A stretch of DNA of 64,000 nt, from assembly GCF_016919705.1 (NCBI RefSeq), contig NZ_CP070371.1, positions 1,269,501 through 1,333,500 of the forward strand. The letters run 5' to 3'. The translations under genes and the position numbers were made by a program. The first letter of the stretch is position 1. Each line of letters opens with the position of its first letter. The notes beneath the pieces are model-generated. The model was not told where the DNA came from and did not search any database. It saw nothing but the letters and a program-made list of their open reading frames with translations. This stretch comes from Paracoccus methylovorus (lineage in GTDB: Bacteria > Pseudomonadota > Alphaproteobacteria > Rhodobacterales > Rhodobacteraceae). Shown one piece after another: positions 17,297 to 27,177 of the stretch.

Positions 17297-18991
17297 ATGA
17301 GAAAAGGTGCAGAAATCCTTGCCGACGAACTGGCGCTGAACGGTGCGCAGATTGTCTATCACGTGCCGGGCGAGAGTTTTCTTCTTGCGCTCGACGCCTT
17401 GGCGACGCGACACCCCGAGATCCGCGCGATCAGTTGCCGGCATGAAAACGGCGCGGCGCAGATGGCCGAGGCGCATGGCAAGCTGACAGGCCAGCCGGGC
17501 GTTGCCTTCGTTACCCGCAGCCCCGGCGCCACCAACGCGGTCAATGGCGTCCATACCGCCTTCCAGGACAGTTCGCCCATGATCCTGATCGTGGGACAGG
17601 TAAAACGCGCGATTCTGGAACGCGAAGCCTTCATGGCCTATGACTTCCGCACGATGTTCGCCCCCATGGCAAAATGGGTGGCGCAGATCGACGACCCCGC
17701 CCGTATACCCGAATTCGTTCAGCGCGCCTGGGCCACGGCGCTGTCTGGGCGGCGCGGGCCGGTGGTGCTCGTCGTTCCCGAGGACGTGCTGGAGGAGTAC
17801 TGCGATGTCGCCCCCTCGATCCGGCCCGCAAGCGCGTCCCATGCAGGCGCCCCACGCCAACAGGATCTTGAGCGTATTTTCGGAATGCTCGGCGAAGCCG
17901 AACGGCCGCTGGTCGTCGTCGGCGGCTCGGATTGGAGCGAGACCGCGCGCGAGGACATCCAGAGCTTTGCCACCCGCTTGGGCCTGCCGGTGGTGACGAC
18001 GTTTCGCCGCCGCGACATCATCGACCACCGCCTGGACTGCTATGCCGGCGAAATCGGCATCGGCTCGAATCCCGCGCTTCTTGCCCATATCAAAGAGGCG
18101 GACTTCGTGCTGATGCTCAACGACGCGCTGAGCGACGTGAACACCATCGGCGCAGGTTATATGGAGGGGTTCACGCTTTTCTCGATCCCTCACCCCAAGC
18201 AGAAGATCGTCCATGTCATGGCCGACCATGCCGACCTGAACCGGGTGTTCCAGGTTGACTTGGCCCTGGTCGCCGACAACGACGCCACCGCCGGTGCGCT
18301 GGCAGGTCATGATGCCCGCCCGGTCCCCACGCATGCGGAATGGACCGCCAAGCTGCGGGCAACCTTGCTGGCAGAGCGCGAACCCCAGCCCTGCCCCGGC
18401 GCGATCGACCTGCCCGGGGTAATGGGCTGGTTGCGTGAGCGCTTGCCCGAGGACGCCATCGTCACCAACGGGGTCGGCGCCTATGCTACCTGGAGCCAGC
18501 GCTATTTTCCGCATTACCGGCTACACACCCAGCTTGGTCCCATCAGCGGCAGCATGGGCTATTCCCTGCCCGCGGCCATAGCGGCGAAACTGGCCTATTC
18601 CGAACGGGTGGTGGTGGATTTCGTGGGGGACGGCTGCTTCCAGATGAGCAGCGAGGAACTGGCGACGGCCGTGCAATACGGCGCCAATATCGTCATCCTG
18701 CTTTTCAACAACGGGCTTTACGGCACGATCCGCATCCATGAGGAAAACCGCCTGAATGGCCGCGTGAACGGCACGGACCTGACCAATCCCGACTTCCTGC
18801 TGCTGGCGCAAGCTTATGGCGCCCATGGCGAGCGGGTGACCACGACCGAGGAGTTCGCCCCGGCCTTTGAGCGAGCCTTGGCTGCCGGAAAGCCTGCCCT
18901 GATCGAGATGATCATCGACCCCGAGGCGATCCATTGCCGCTATTCCCTTAGCGATCTTCGCGCACGCCGTGCAGCGCGGGCGCCTGACTGA
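17297..18991 (+). CDS. Thiamine-pyrophosphate-dependent enzyme (acetolactate synthase/benzoylformate decarboxylase-like)
   Basis: 564 aa with the three-domain TPP layout. The cofactor-activating Glu is in SCRHENGAAQMAEA (near residue 51), the central domain runs about 190-320, and the TPP/Mg motif is VVDFVGDGCFQMSSEELATA with LLFNNGLYGTIRIHEEN, about residues 435-480. It is annotated generically as acetolactate-synthase-like, but the absence of a small subunit and the location next to an aldehyde dehydrogenase favour a 2-oxo-acid decarboxylase. Five bases separate it from the upstream stop. Confidence 0.85.
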   Translation: MRKGAEILADELALNGAQIVYHVPGESFLLALDALATRHPEIRAISCRHENGAAQMAEAHGKLTGQPGVAFVTRSPGATNAVNGVHTAFQDSSPMILIVGQVKRAILEREAFMAYDFRTMFAPMAKWVAQIDDPARIPEFVQRAWATALSGRRGPVVLVVPEDVLEEYCDVAPSIRPASASHAGAPRQQDLERIFGMLGEAERPLVVVGGSDWSETAREDIQSFATRLGLPVVTTFRRRDIIDHRLDCYAGEIGIGSNPALLAHIKEADFVLMLNDALSDVNTIGAGYMEGFTLFSIPHPKQKIVHVMADHADLNRVFQVDLALVADNDATAGALAGHDARPVPTHAEWTAKLRATLLAEREPQPCPGAIDLPGVMGWLRERLPEDAIVTNGVGAYATWSQRYFPHYRLHTQLGPISGSMGYSLPAAIAAKLAYSERVVVDFVGDGCFQMSSEELATAVQYGANIVILLFNNGLYGTIRIHEENRLNGRVNGTDLTNPDFLLLAQAYGAHGERVTTTEEFAPAFERALAAGKPALIEMIIDPEAIHCRYSLSDLRARRAARAPD

Positions 18992-19086
18992 GCACCTGAA
19001 AACCGCCGCGCCCGCCGCAGAAGCGGGCCGGCAGAACCCGTGGGCGGCGGACCCGCCCCCTCTTCATTCTCCAACAGGAGTCCCCC

Positions 19087-20109
19087 ATGAACACCAAACA
19101 TCTCCTAGCCGGCCTCGCCCTTTCGACCTTCTGGGTCGGCACAGCTTCGGCACAGGATTGCATGCTGCGCGTCACCACCTGGGGCGGCAGCTATCAGGCC
19201 ACCTACGAATCCGTGGCCGAAGCCTTTGAAAAGGTAAATAACTGCCGCATAGAATGGGTCGTGGGCTCAAGCCCCGATCACTTGATCAAAGCTCGGCTTG
19301 GTCAGGTGGATGTGGTGACCAACACCCTCCTCAACTCCATCGCCGGCGAAAAAGAGGGACTTTGGGCGCCGCTCGACCCGCAGAAAATTCCGAACATGGC
19401 CAATCTCTATGACAACGCCGTCTATTCGGACTACACCATCTTTGCCAATGTCGGCGACTACGTGCTGGCCTATAACACCGACCAGATATCGGAACCGCCC
19501 ACCAGTTGGGATGCGCTGTGGGATGCCGACTACAGAAGCGCGGTGGTGATCTATGGCATCGATCATATCCCCGCGCTTAGCCTGACGGTGATGGAGGCCG
19601 AGCAGAACGGCGGCAGCATCGACGACATCGAACCGGGCCTCGACCGCATGGCCGAACTGTTCAAGAACGGCAACCTGATCGGCGCGCTGGATGTGGAAAG
19701 CCAGATGGTATCGCTGTTCGAGACCGGGGACGCCTGGATCGGGATGATGGCCACCGGGCGGATGCGCGATCTGCTGTCGAAAGGCGCCGATAACATCGCC
19801 TTCGTGCGCCCGGACGAGGGCACCTTCCCGCTTATCTCGACCATCAATATCCACAAGGATGCGACCAATCTCGACATGGCGGCGAAGTTCGTGGACTACG
19901 TTCTTAGCCCCGAGGTCCAGGTCGCCTTCGCGACACACAATCTTTATGCACCCACGGTGAAAAATGCCGAGGTGCCCGAGGATACCCCCTATCGCGACCT
20001 GTTGGTGATGGGCGACGCCTTCGAACGTCTCTACCTGCCGGATCAGGAAAAGATCACCGCCAACAAGGCCAGCTGGCAGCAACGTCTGAATCAGAAAATC
20101 GGGCGCTGA
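19087..20109 (+). CDS. ABC transporter substrate-binding protein (PotD/polyamine type)
   Basis: 340 aa exported protein with signal peptide (cleavage near TASA-QD, residue 21). CMLRVTTWGGSYQATYESVA is the usual opening of the spermidine/putrescine-like solute-binding family, and LISTINIHKDATNLDMAAKF matches its C-terminal lobe. RBS AACAGGAG. It binds a cationic or amino-type solute in the periplasm for the ATPase and permeases that follow. Family members also carry opines, thiamine and modified amino acids, so specificity is open. Confidence 0.88.
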   Translation: MNTKHLLAGLALSTFWVGTASAQDCMLRVTTWGGSYQATYESVAEAFEKVNNCRIEWVVGSSPDHLIKARLGQVDVVTNTLLNSIAGEKEGLWAPLDPQKIPNMANLYDNAVYSDYTIFANVGDYVLAYNTDQISEPPTSWDALWDADYRSAVVIYGIDHIPALSLTVMEAEQNGGSIDDIEPGLDRMAELFKNGNLIGALDVESQMVSLFETGDAWIGMMATGRMRDLLSKGADNIAFVRPDEGTFPLISTINIHKDATNLDMAAKFVDYVLSPEVQVAFATHNLYAPTVKNAEVPEDTPYRDLLVMGDAFERLYLPDQEKITANKASWQQRLNQKIGR

Positions 20110-20186
20110 GCGGTTTCAATCCCGTGGCGGCCCAACCGGCCGCCACGATCCCCAGGGCCGGCAACCGCCGAAAGAATCAGGATGAA

Positions 20187-21281
20187 ATGCAGCCTATGTC
20201 CGACGATGCCATTCAAGTCCAGGGAGTCCTGAAGAGCTACGGCACCATGCTGGCCGTGGACGATGTCTCCTTCAATGTCGCCGAGGGCGAGTTCGTTTCG
20301 CTTCTTGGCCCCAGCGGCTGTGGCAAGACCACGACGCTGCGGATGATTGCGGGCTTCACCGACACCTCCGGCGGTGCGATCCGCGTGCATGGCCGCGAGG
20401 TCACCCACCTGCCCCCCGACAAGCGCGATCTGGGTTTCGTGTTCCAGAACTATGCGCTCTGGCCGCATATGACGGTGGCCGAGAACGTGGCGTTCGGGCT
20501 GAAACTGCGACGCAAACCGCGTGATGTCATCCGCAGCAAGATCGAGGAGGCGCTGTCGGTTACCGGTCTCTCGGGCTACGAGGACCGTCTGCCGCGCCAG
20601 CTTTCGGGCGGGCAGCAGCAGCGGGTGGCGCTTGCCCGAGCATTGGCGCTTGAACCGCAGGTGCTGCTGATGGATGAGCCGCTGTCGAACCTCGACCGCG
20701 CGCTGCGCGTGGTCATGCGCCGCGAACTCAAGGAGTTGCAGGCACGCATGAAGATGACGACGCTTTATGTGACCCATGATCAGGAAGAGGCGCTTTCCAT
20801 GTCAAACCGGGTCGTGATCATGAATCGCGGCAGGGTCGAACAGATCGCCGCGCCCTATGAGCTTTACGAAAATCCCGCCACCAGTTTCGTCGCGGATTTC
20901 GTAGGTATCACGAATTTCCTCGAAGGCACCGCCAGCGATACACAGGGCGGGATCGTCGGGGTGCGTCTGGCCTCGGGCCAGATGCTGCATGCACAGGCAC
21001 GCGTGCCGGTAGCGCAGGGAGGTGCGGTACGCGCATTGATCCGCCCCGAGCGGGTGACGATCTCTGCCACCGAACTTTCGGGCCCCAATGTGCTGGCCGG
21101 CAGTGTCGCGCTTTCTGAATATTTCGGCGCTGTGCTGCGTTATACTGTCCGGCTCGACAGCGGCGAGATCCTGCGCGCCGAGGTGCATAATTTCGATAAC
21201 TTCCTCGCGGGCGGCAGCAGGGTCTGGATCTGCGTACTGCCCGAGCATCTGCGGGTGATCCCGCATGATCCGCGAGGCTGA
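20187..21281 (+). CDS. ABC transporter ATP-binding protein (PotA type)
   Basis: 364 aa from the ATG at 20187 (CAGGATGA upstream); an ATG three codons later is an alternative. Walker A GPSGCGKTT, Q-loop FVFQNYALWPHM, signature LSGGQQQRVALARAL and Walker B VLLMDEPLSNLD are intact. A C-terminal TOBE domain (about residues 270-360) fits the polyamine/opine importer class. It powers the two permeases downstream. Confidence 0.95.
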   Translation: MQPMSDDAIQVQGVLKSYGTMLAVDDVSFNVAEGEFVSLLGPSGCGKTTTLRMIAGFTDTSGGAIRVHGREVTHLPPDKRDLGFVFQNYALWPHMTVAENVAFGLKLRRKPRDVIRSKIEEALSVTGLSGYEDRLPRQLSGGQQQRVALARALALEPQVLLMDEPLSNLDRALRVVMRRELKELQARMKMTTLYVTHDQEEALSMSNRVVIMNRGRVEQIAAPYELYENPATSFVADFVGITNFLEGTASDTQGGIVGVRLASGQMLHAQARVPVAQGGAVRALIRPERVTISATELSGPNVLAGSVALSEYFGAVLRYTVRLDSGEILRAEVHNFDNFLAGGSRVWICVLPEHLRVIPHDPRG

Positions 21282-21284
21282 GCG

Positions 21285-22145
21285 ATGATCCGACGTCTGC
21301 TCCCCCCGCTGGCCCCCGCACTTATCGCGCTGCTGATCTTTGTCGCTTTGCCCATGCTGTGGGTATTGCGCACCAGCTTCAACGAACTTGGCGATGGCGC
21401 CTATGTTGTCGAGGCGATGACGCTCGACAATTATATCCGTTTCCTGGGCGACCCCTGGTACCTGGTGAACACGCTCTGGTTTTCGATCCGCATCGCGGTT
21501 GTGGCAACGGCAATCTCGGTCATATGTGCCTATCCGGTCGCGCTTTACATCGTGAAAACCACCGGGTTGCAGCGCAATATCCTGATGGCACTGATCATGG
21601 CCCCGCTGCTGATCGGTCTGGTAACCTTGGTCTATGGCTGGATCGTGATCTTCCGCGGCGGCGGGCTGCTCAATTCCTTGATGATCGCGCTGCATGTCTA
21701 TGACCGGCCGGTGCGCTACATGTGGGACATCAAGGGGGTGGTGATCCTGCTGGTCTATATCGGCGCGCCCTATGTGGTGTTGTCGCTGCTCGACAGCCTC
21801 GAACGCCTCAACCCCTTCTTGGTCGAGGCCGCACGCAATGTCGGCGCCAGCCGCTGGACCGCCTTCTGGAAGGTGGTCTTCCCGATGACCATGCCGGGGC
21901 TTTATGCCGCTCTCGTCATCGTCTTTTCGCTGAACTTCTCGGCTTTCGCGGTGCCGCTGATGATCGGCAACAGCAATACGCAGATGATCGGCCTGATCAT
22001 CTATCGCGAGGCGCTGCTGAACAATGATCTTCCCTTCGCCTCGGCGCTGTCGGTGATCATGGTGGCAGTGAACGCACTCATCCTTGTAGGCATGGCCGCT
22101 CTTTTCGGTCGGATCATTCTCAACCGACTGGAGGCAAAGCGATGA
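21285..22145 (+). CDS. ABC transporter permease (PotB type)
   Basis: 286 aa with about six membrane segments and the EAA loop in FLVEAARNVGASRWTAFWKVV (near residue 180), which docks to the ATPase. It starts three bases after the ATPase stop and overlaps the next permease by ATGA, so the transporter is translationally coupled. Confidence 0.93.
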   Translation: MIRRLLPPLAPALIALLIFVALPMLWVLRTSFNELGDGAYVVEAMTLDNYIRFLGDPWYLVNTLWFSIRIAVVATAISVICAYPVALYIVKTTGLQRNILMALIMAPLLIGLVTLVYGWIVIFRGGGLLNSLMIALHVYDRPVRYMWDIKGVVILLVYIGAPYVVLSLLDSLERLNPFLVEAARNVGASRWTAFWKVVFPMTMPGLYAALVIVFSLNFSAFAVPLMIGNSNTQMIGLIIYREALLNNDLPFASALSVIMVAVNALILVGMAALFGRIILNRLEAKR

Positions 22146-22936
22146 CGCGGCTTGATCTTGGCACGATTGCCCTGCGATTTTTCACGCTGCTGATGATGGC
22201 CTTCCTGATCTTCCCGATCGCTGTCACGCTGATCGTGGCGGTCAACCCGCGCGAGTTCATCCTGCCGCCGAACGGTTTCACGCTGGATTGGTTCAAGGCC
22301 GCATGGAGTTCCAAGACCTTCCTGCGCGGCATGGGGGTCAGCCTTGTCCTTGGCATCGTGGCAGCCACGCTGGCCAATGCGCTGGCGCTGCCCGCAGCCA
22401 TGGCGCTGGTGCGCAATGATTTTCGAGGCAAGGGCGCGATCAACCTTCTGCTGATGTCGCCGCTGCTGATCCCGACGACCATCTTCAGCCTGGCGCTCTA
22501 TATCTGGTTTGTACGGGTGGGATATGGCTCCGGCCTCGTGCCGCTGCTGGTGGGGCATACGATCCATATCATGCCTTATGCGCTGCGCATCCTGACGGCG
22601 AGCCTGCACAATCTCGATCCCAGCTATGAAGAGGCCGCGCAAAACGTGGGCGCGGGCCGCATTCGGACGCTGTTCTCGATAACGCTGCCGGTGATCCGCA
22701 CCGGGCTGATCTCAAGCTTCGCGCTGTGCTTCATCCTGTCCTGGAACGACTTTCCGATCTCGGTGTTTCTTGCACCGCCAGGCTGGACGCCGCTGCCGGT
22801 CGAGCTCTTCGCCTATATCAAATTCCAGTACGACGCGGTGGCAGCGGCGCTGGCAGGATCGCTCATCTTACTTTCGGCAGTCGCCATGGTGGTCATTGAC
22901 CGGCTGGCGGGCCTGCGGCGGGTCCTGCGTTCCTGA
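22142..22936 (+). CDS. ABC transporter permease (PotC type)
   Basis: 264 aa, six predicted membrane helices, EAA motif in YEEAAQNVGAGRIRTLFSI near residue 160. It is the second half of the heterodimeric membrane channel. FALCFILSWNDFPISVFLAP is typical of PotC/opine permeases. The stop is followed after about 50 bases by the RidA gene. Confidence 0.93.
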   Translation: MTRLDLGTIALRFFTLLMMAFLIFPIAVTLIVAVNPREFILPPNGFTLDWFKAAWSSKTFLRGMGVSLVLGIVAATLANALALPAAMALVRNDFRGKGAINLLLMSPLLIPTTIFSLALYIWFVRVGYGSGLVPLLVGHTIHIMPYALRILTASLHNLDPSYEEAAQNVGAGRIRTLFSITLPVIRTGLISSFALCFILSWNDFPISVFLAPPGWTPLPVELFAYIKFQYDAVAAALAGSLILLSAVAMVVIDRLAGLRRVLRS

Positions 22937-22987
22937 CCTGCACCACACGGGACCGCATATGTGCAATCCAACCCACGGAGTTTTCGT

Positions 22988-23371
22988 ATGAAAAACCGCA
23001 TTTTTACCGGCGCACCCTCCGAGACGCTTGCCGGTTACGCCAAGGCTGTCATTGTCGGAACAACAATCCATGTCTCGGGCACGACCGGTCGCGACCCTCT
23101 GACCAACCTCTTTCCCGAGGATGCGGGACAACAGGCGCGCAACGCGCTGACCTCGATCGACGCAGCCCTTCGCGAGGCTGGGTCAAGCCTTGCAGATGCC
23201 GTCGTCAGCCGGGTCTACGTGACCGACCCGGAAGCCGCGGCGGCCGTAAGTCCGGTTCTTGGCGAGGTCTTTGCGGACATCCGCCCGACAAGCACATTCC
23301 TGATCTGCCAAATCCCGGCACCGGGCGCGAAAGTCGAGATCGAGATCACGGCGTCCAGAAATATCGCTTAG
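22988..23371 (+). CDS. RidA/YjgF family imine deaminase
   Basis: 127 aa from the ATG at 22988 (CACGGAG upstream), the standard RidA size. IHVSGTTGRDP is the N-terminal signature; residues around 100-110 include RPTSTFLICQI, where archetypal RidA has the Arg that orients the imine carboxylate, so the Arg appears retained. RidA proteins hydrolyse 2-imino acids to 2-oxo acids. As the last gene of the import/oxidation locus it is well placed to process the imine made by the HcnABC-like dehydrogenase. Confidence 0.88.
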   Translation: MKNRIFTGAPSETLAGYAKAVIVGTTIHVSGTTGRDPLTNLFPEDAGQQARNALTSIDAALREAGSSLADAVVSRVYVTDPEAAAAVSPVLGEVFADIRPTSTFLICQIPAPGAKVEIEITASRNIA

Positions 23372-23746
23372 ACCCTATGCGGGCGCACTACACTGCCGGG
23401 CGGGCCGCAAGGGATGAGCGCATCTAAGCCTGATGGGGCAGGCCCGTACCGACAAGGCGACGGCTATCATAAACGGTGGTGCCGCCTTCCTGGGCGGTTC
23501 CGGCGGCCGAGTTAGGCTGAGCCTGATATGACTATGCCGCCATGTCGGTCATCAGGCCTGCCCCTACGCCTTCCCATAAGGATGCCCACCTCTAAATCCG
23601 TCGACAACAACTGCTCGGGATCAAATCCGCACCGCGTCACAGTGCAAACGGTGTCATGCTCTCCGGCCGTCCCGCATTTGGCAGCCGTGATCGGGTGCGC
23701 CGGCACCGTCGCGCGGCCCAGCGCCACGTCCAAGCCGCCGCTGCCT
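23372..23746. other. Intergenic region after the catabolic locus
   Basis: About 375 bases between convergent genes. A short frame on the minus strand (23512-23733) has no ribosome binding site or family resemblance. GCCTGATGGGGCAGGC near 23428 and ATCAGGCCTGCCCC near 23550 form distant inverted copies. I see no gene. Confidence 0.4.
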
Positions 23747-25429
23747 TCAGCGAAGCAGCCTCTCCTTCAACCGCGCGACATCCTCGGGCGACCAGCCTTC
23801 GGGCGCCGTCACCGCGATCCAGGCGTCGATATAATGCGCCGGCGCATAGTCATGGCCGAAACCCGGCGGCACCGCGAGGCCGATGGCCATGTCCAGCGCC
23901 AGTTGCAGCCCCGTCACCACCGGATACCAGCGCAGTTCCGGCGACACGTCCGGCCCGCGCGGCGCCTGCATCCAGTCGGGCCGGCGCCAGAAGCTGGCGG
24001 CGCTGAAAAAGGTGATCGGGTCACTGGCATATTGCAGATAGACGATGCGCATCGGTCCCCAGGGCACGCCCGGCATTGCCGCCTGATTCTCCTGACTGGA
24101 AAAACGGATCATCGAGCTGTCGCCGAATACCGGCAGCCATTCCGGGCTGCCCGCCTCGCGGTCGCGCGTGGCCGAGCGCCAGATCGGGTTCGAAAACGGC
24201 GGTCCCGCCCACAACGCACCGTCGAAGGGATCGGGGAAAACCTCGTGCAGGCTGAAGGACTGCTCGGACCCCGAGGAGCCGAGACTGAGGCCGAACAGAT
24301 AAAGTTTCGGCCGCTTGTCCTTTGGCAGTGCGGTCCAGTGACCATAGACCTCGCGAAACAGCGCCCGGCCGGTTTCCGAGGCAAACCCTGACTCGAACAG
24401 CAGCGACAGCGGGCTGCTGAAATAGGAATACTGCACCGCGACATTGGCGGTGTCGCCGTCATGCAGGTATTCGATCGGGTCCGTCGCCGAAGGATCCATC
24501 CAGCCGGTCCCGGTCGGAACCGTCACGATCAACACCTTGCGGTCGAAGCCGCCGACGCGGATCAGTTCAGCCAAGGCCAGCGCCGCGCGCTCTTCCGGGG
24601 TGCGGGCACCGTTCAGGCCGACATAGACCCGGATCGGCTGCAAGGCCGGGCGACCGGTCAGGCCCGAGATATCCGCCGCTGTCGGGCCTGCGGCGATAAA
24701 GTCGCGCCCGGTGCGGCCCAGGTCCTGCCAAGGCACCAGCGAGGTCGCACTGCCCGTCGCCATCGGATCGGCGGGCGGGGCAAGGTCGGATTCGATCCGC
24801 GCGTCCAGTGCCCCGAAAGAGCGATCCGCGAGTTGAAAGACTCCGCGCAGCAGCACGCCGTTGACCAGCAGCACCAGCAGGATCATCGCCGCCGCCGCCG
24901 CCACCAACCTCGCCAACCGCACCGGCATCACCCGGCCCGACAGGGATTCTGACCAGTAATACAGCCGGGTCACCCCCCGCATCAGCAGCACCGCCAGCAC
25001 GAAGACAGCCACGGCGATGCCCAGCACTATCCACGGGCTGGAATTGGGGACCGCCTCGATCCCCATCAGCTCGCGGATCGAGTTCTGCCAGGCCGCCGAC
25101 TGCCAACTGAACGCGGTGACGACGACGACCGCCACCGCCAGCGCGGCCCGGGCACTGCTCTGCTGCAGTCTGTCGCTGCCGCGGCGCAAACCCAGCCAGG
25201 TCCACAGATCGTCGCCCAGCACCCCCAACCCATAGCCGATGGCGAAGCACACCCCAGCCAGAACGCCCTGCGGCACCGGCGCGCGCGGGATCAGCGAGGG
25301 CGTCAGCGACGCCGCCAGCAGCAGTGCCCCCAGCAGCAGCCCCGGCACCGACAGCCGGCGCCAAAAATCCTGGGTCCAGACTGCGTGACGGACAGGGCGG
25401 TTCGGCATGGTGGGGAAACGTGCTGCCAT
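23747..25429 (-). CDS. Membrane-anchored alpha/beta hydrolase (Abhydrolase_9 type)
   Basis: 560 aa from the ATG at 25429. The first about 220 residues contain several hydrophobic segments (for example the PGLLLGALLLAASLTPSLI region); the C-terminal half is a hydrolase domain with nucleophile elbow FGLSLGSSGSE near residue 390. This pairing matches the two-domain family of membrane-bound alpha/beta hydrolases of unknown substrate in actinobacteria and alphaproteobacteria. Single gene, convergent with the RidA gene. Substrate not predictable. Confidence 0.75.
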   Translation of the reverse strand: MAARFPTMPNRPVRHAVWTQDFWRRLSVPGLLLGALLLAASLTPSLIPRAPVPQGVLAGVCFAIGYGLGVLGDDLWTWLGLRRGSDRLQQSSARAALAVAVVVVTAFSWQSAAWQNSIRELMGIEAVPNSSPWIVLGIAVAVFVLAVLLMRGVTRLYYWSESLSGRVMPVRLARLVAAAAAMILLVLLVNGVLLRGVFQLADRSFGALDARIESDLAPPADPMATGSATSLVPWQDLGRTGRDFIAAGPTAADISGLTGRPALQPIRVYVGLNGARTPEERAALALAELIRVGGFDRKVLIVTVPTGTGWMDPSATDPIEYLHDGDTANVAVQYSYFSSPLSLLFESGFASETGRALFREVYGHWTALPKDKRPKLYLFGLSLGSSGSEQSFSLHEVFPDPFDGALWAGPPFSNPIWRSATRDREAGSPEWLPVFGDSSMIRFSSQENQAAMPGVPWGPMRIVYLQYASDPITFFSAASFWRRPDWMQAPRGPDVSPELRWYPVVTGLQLALDMAIGLAVPPGFGHDYAPAHYIDAWIAVTAPEGWSPEDVARLKERLLR

Positions 25430-26003
25430 GCTGGCCTCTTGCGACGGATGTTCAGCCTGAGTGTTAAACACCACTGCCCCGCCGTGCAATCGCGAAGACG
25501 ACGGCAAGTCATACGGTTACCACCCGGTAGCAATGTGCACGGCACCCTGCCACACCCCAGTTTCCGGCTTGACTTGTGGGACGGTTACGCAAAAAGGTCA
25601 GACGTCAATTTCGCGCACCCGAGGGGCCACGTTTCGAAAGACTTGCCGCCATGGGCGACGCAACCATCAACCCCGGCAATCAGGCGCACAGCGCCATGCG
25701 GCGCTTTCACTGTGTCTTCCTGCGTCAGGCGGTGCCGATGATGATAGCCCGAGGGCGTAGCGCTGATCAGCCCGCTCTTCACTACGGGAATACTGACGCC
25801 GATCCTGGGCTGAGCGCCGCTGATTACCGATGCAGTGCAGGTGACGACGGTGCTGTTGGGACGCCGGCATCATTTCTTGCTGGAGTTGATCTCGGCCGCA
25901 ATGACCTTCCGCATCGGCTTGATCATGTTGCGCAACCCAACGGTCGCGGTCACCATCCTGATGGTTTTCGCAAGACGCGAACCGCACAACGAATGAGGAA
26001 ATA
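25430..26003. other. Intergenic region with a possible decayed membrane-protein remnant
   Basis: About 570 bases. On the plus strand, 25755-25998 reads as a hydrophobic sequence (ALISPLFTTGILTPILG, then a stop, then VTTVLLG and LISAAMTFRIGLIMLRNP) ending in TGA just before the AI-2E gene. One internal stop and no start make it at best a pseudogene fragment. Family unknown. Confidence 0.3.
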
Positions 26004-27122
26004 ATGACCGGCACCGCGCCCCCCCATTCGCCCGCCCCGCCGCCGTCCGGGTCCAGCGCGCCCGTGGTCCGGCTGTTCGCCGGCGTGGGCATCGTCGTTC
26101 TGGGTGTCGCCGCGCTTTACCATGCCGGGCCGGTAATCGTGCCGGTGGTGCAGGCCGTCGTGGTCTGGATGGTCCTGAACGCCTTCGCCAACTGGCTGCG
26201 GCGGCTACCCGGAATTGGGCCGAGCCTGCCGGGCTGGGGTGCACTGCTGATCGCGTCGCTGGTAACGCTGGTCGCCTGCGCAATCGTGGCGCGCATCGCA
26301 CTCAGTTCCGTCGCACAGGTCACCGCCGAAGCTCAGGCATTCCACGATTTGCTGACAACTTGGGTCGAGCGGCTGGCGTTGCGCTTCGGCATCGAGGATG
26401 CCGCCGGGGTGCAAGACCTGTTCAGCGGCGTGCGGCTGGACGTGGTGGCGCGAATGGTGGTCTCGGCCACCACGAGCACCATCGGCCAGTTCAGCATCGT
26501 GATGGTCTATGTCGGCTTCATGCTGGTGGATCAGCAGTTCCTGGGCGCAAAAATGGCCTTCCTCTTCCCCGATCCCACGCGCCGGGCCAAGGTCGACCAG
26601 TTGGTTCGCCGTCTCGCGCTGGCGATCTATGGCTATCTGCAGGTGATGACCTTCGCCTCGGTGCTGACCTCGGCCGTGATCTACCTGATCCTGCGCCTGG
26701 TGGGCCTGGAATCGGCCGGGTTCTGGGCGACGGCGATCTTTTTCCTGAACTTCATCCCCACCATCGGCTCGATCCTCGGCACCGTGCTGCCCGTCGCATT
26801 CGTGCTCATCGAGGTGCAATCCTTTGGGGCGGTCATCGCCGCGCTGGTCGGCGTGGGCGCAACGCAATTCGTGGTCGGCAATATCCTGGTGCCACGCCTG
26901 TTCGGCAACCGGCTGAATGTCAGCCTGTTCGTGGTGTTACTGTCGATCTTTTCCTTTGGCGCGCTGTGGGGACTGACGGGAATGTTCGTGGCCATGCCAG
27001 TCACCGCCATGCTGATTATCGCGTTCGGCCATTTCGAGGCCACCCGCCCCATCGCCATCATTTTGTCCCGCAACGGCGATGTCAGCGACCCCAGCCCCTC
27101 GCCGGACGAGCTTTTGAAATGA
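26004..27122 (+). CDS. AI-2E family transporter
   Basis: 372 aa inner-membrane protein of the AI-2E/PerM/TqsA family. Paired hydrophobic segments at the N-terminus (VRLFAGVGIVVLGVAALY; VIVPVVQAVVVWMVLNAFA), a periplasmic region around residues 110-150, and the conserved C-terminal run FFLNFIPTIGSILGTVLPV and LWGLTGMFVAMPVTAMLII. Known members export autoinducer-2 or act as Na+/H+ antiporters; actual function here is not assignable. RBS GAGGAAATA. Confidence 0.9.
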   Translation: MTGTAPPHSPAPPPSGSSAPVVRLFAGVGIVVLGVAALYHAGPVIVPVVQAVVVWMVLNAFANWLRRLPGIGPSLPGWGALLIASLVTLVACAIVARIALSSVAQVTAEAQAFHDLLTTWVERLALRFGIEDAAGVQDLFSGVRLDVVARMVVSATTSTIGQFSIVMVYVGFMLVDQQFLGAKMAFLFPDPTRRAKVDQLVRRLALAIYGYLQVMTFASVLTSAVIYLILRLVGLESAGFWATAIFFLNFIPTIGSILGTVLPVAFVLIEVQSFGAVIAALVGVGATQFVVGNILVPRLFGNRLNVSLFVVLLSIFSFGALWGLTGMFVAMPVTAMLIIAFGHFEATRPIAIILSRNGDVSDPSPSPDELLK

Positions 27123-27177
27123 AAATCGCCCCGATGCGGCGGCAGCGGGGCGGTTCAGGCAGCGGGTGACGGACCGC

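Noticed and set aside
25576..26004. 142-codon plus-strand open frame before the AI-2E gene
   Set aside because: Not protein-like; another frame there looks more like a decayed hydrophobic protein, also unsupported as a gene.
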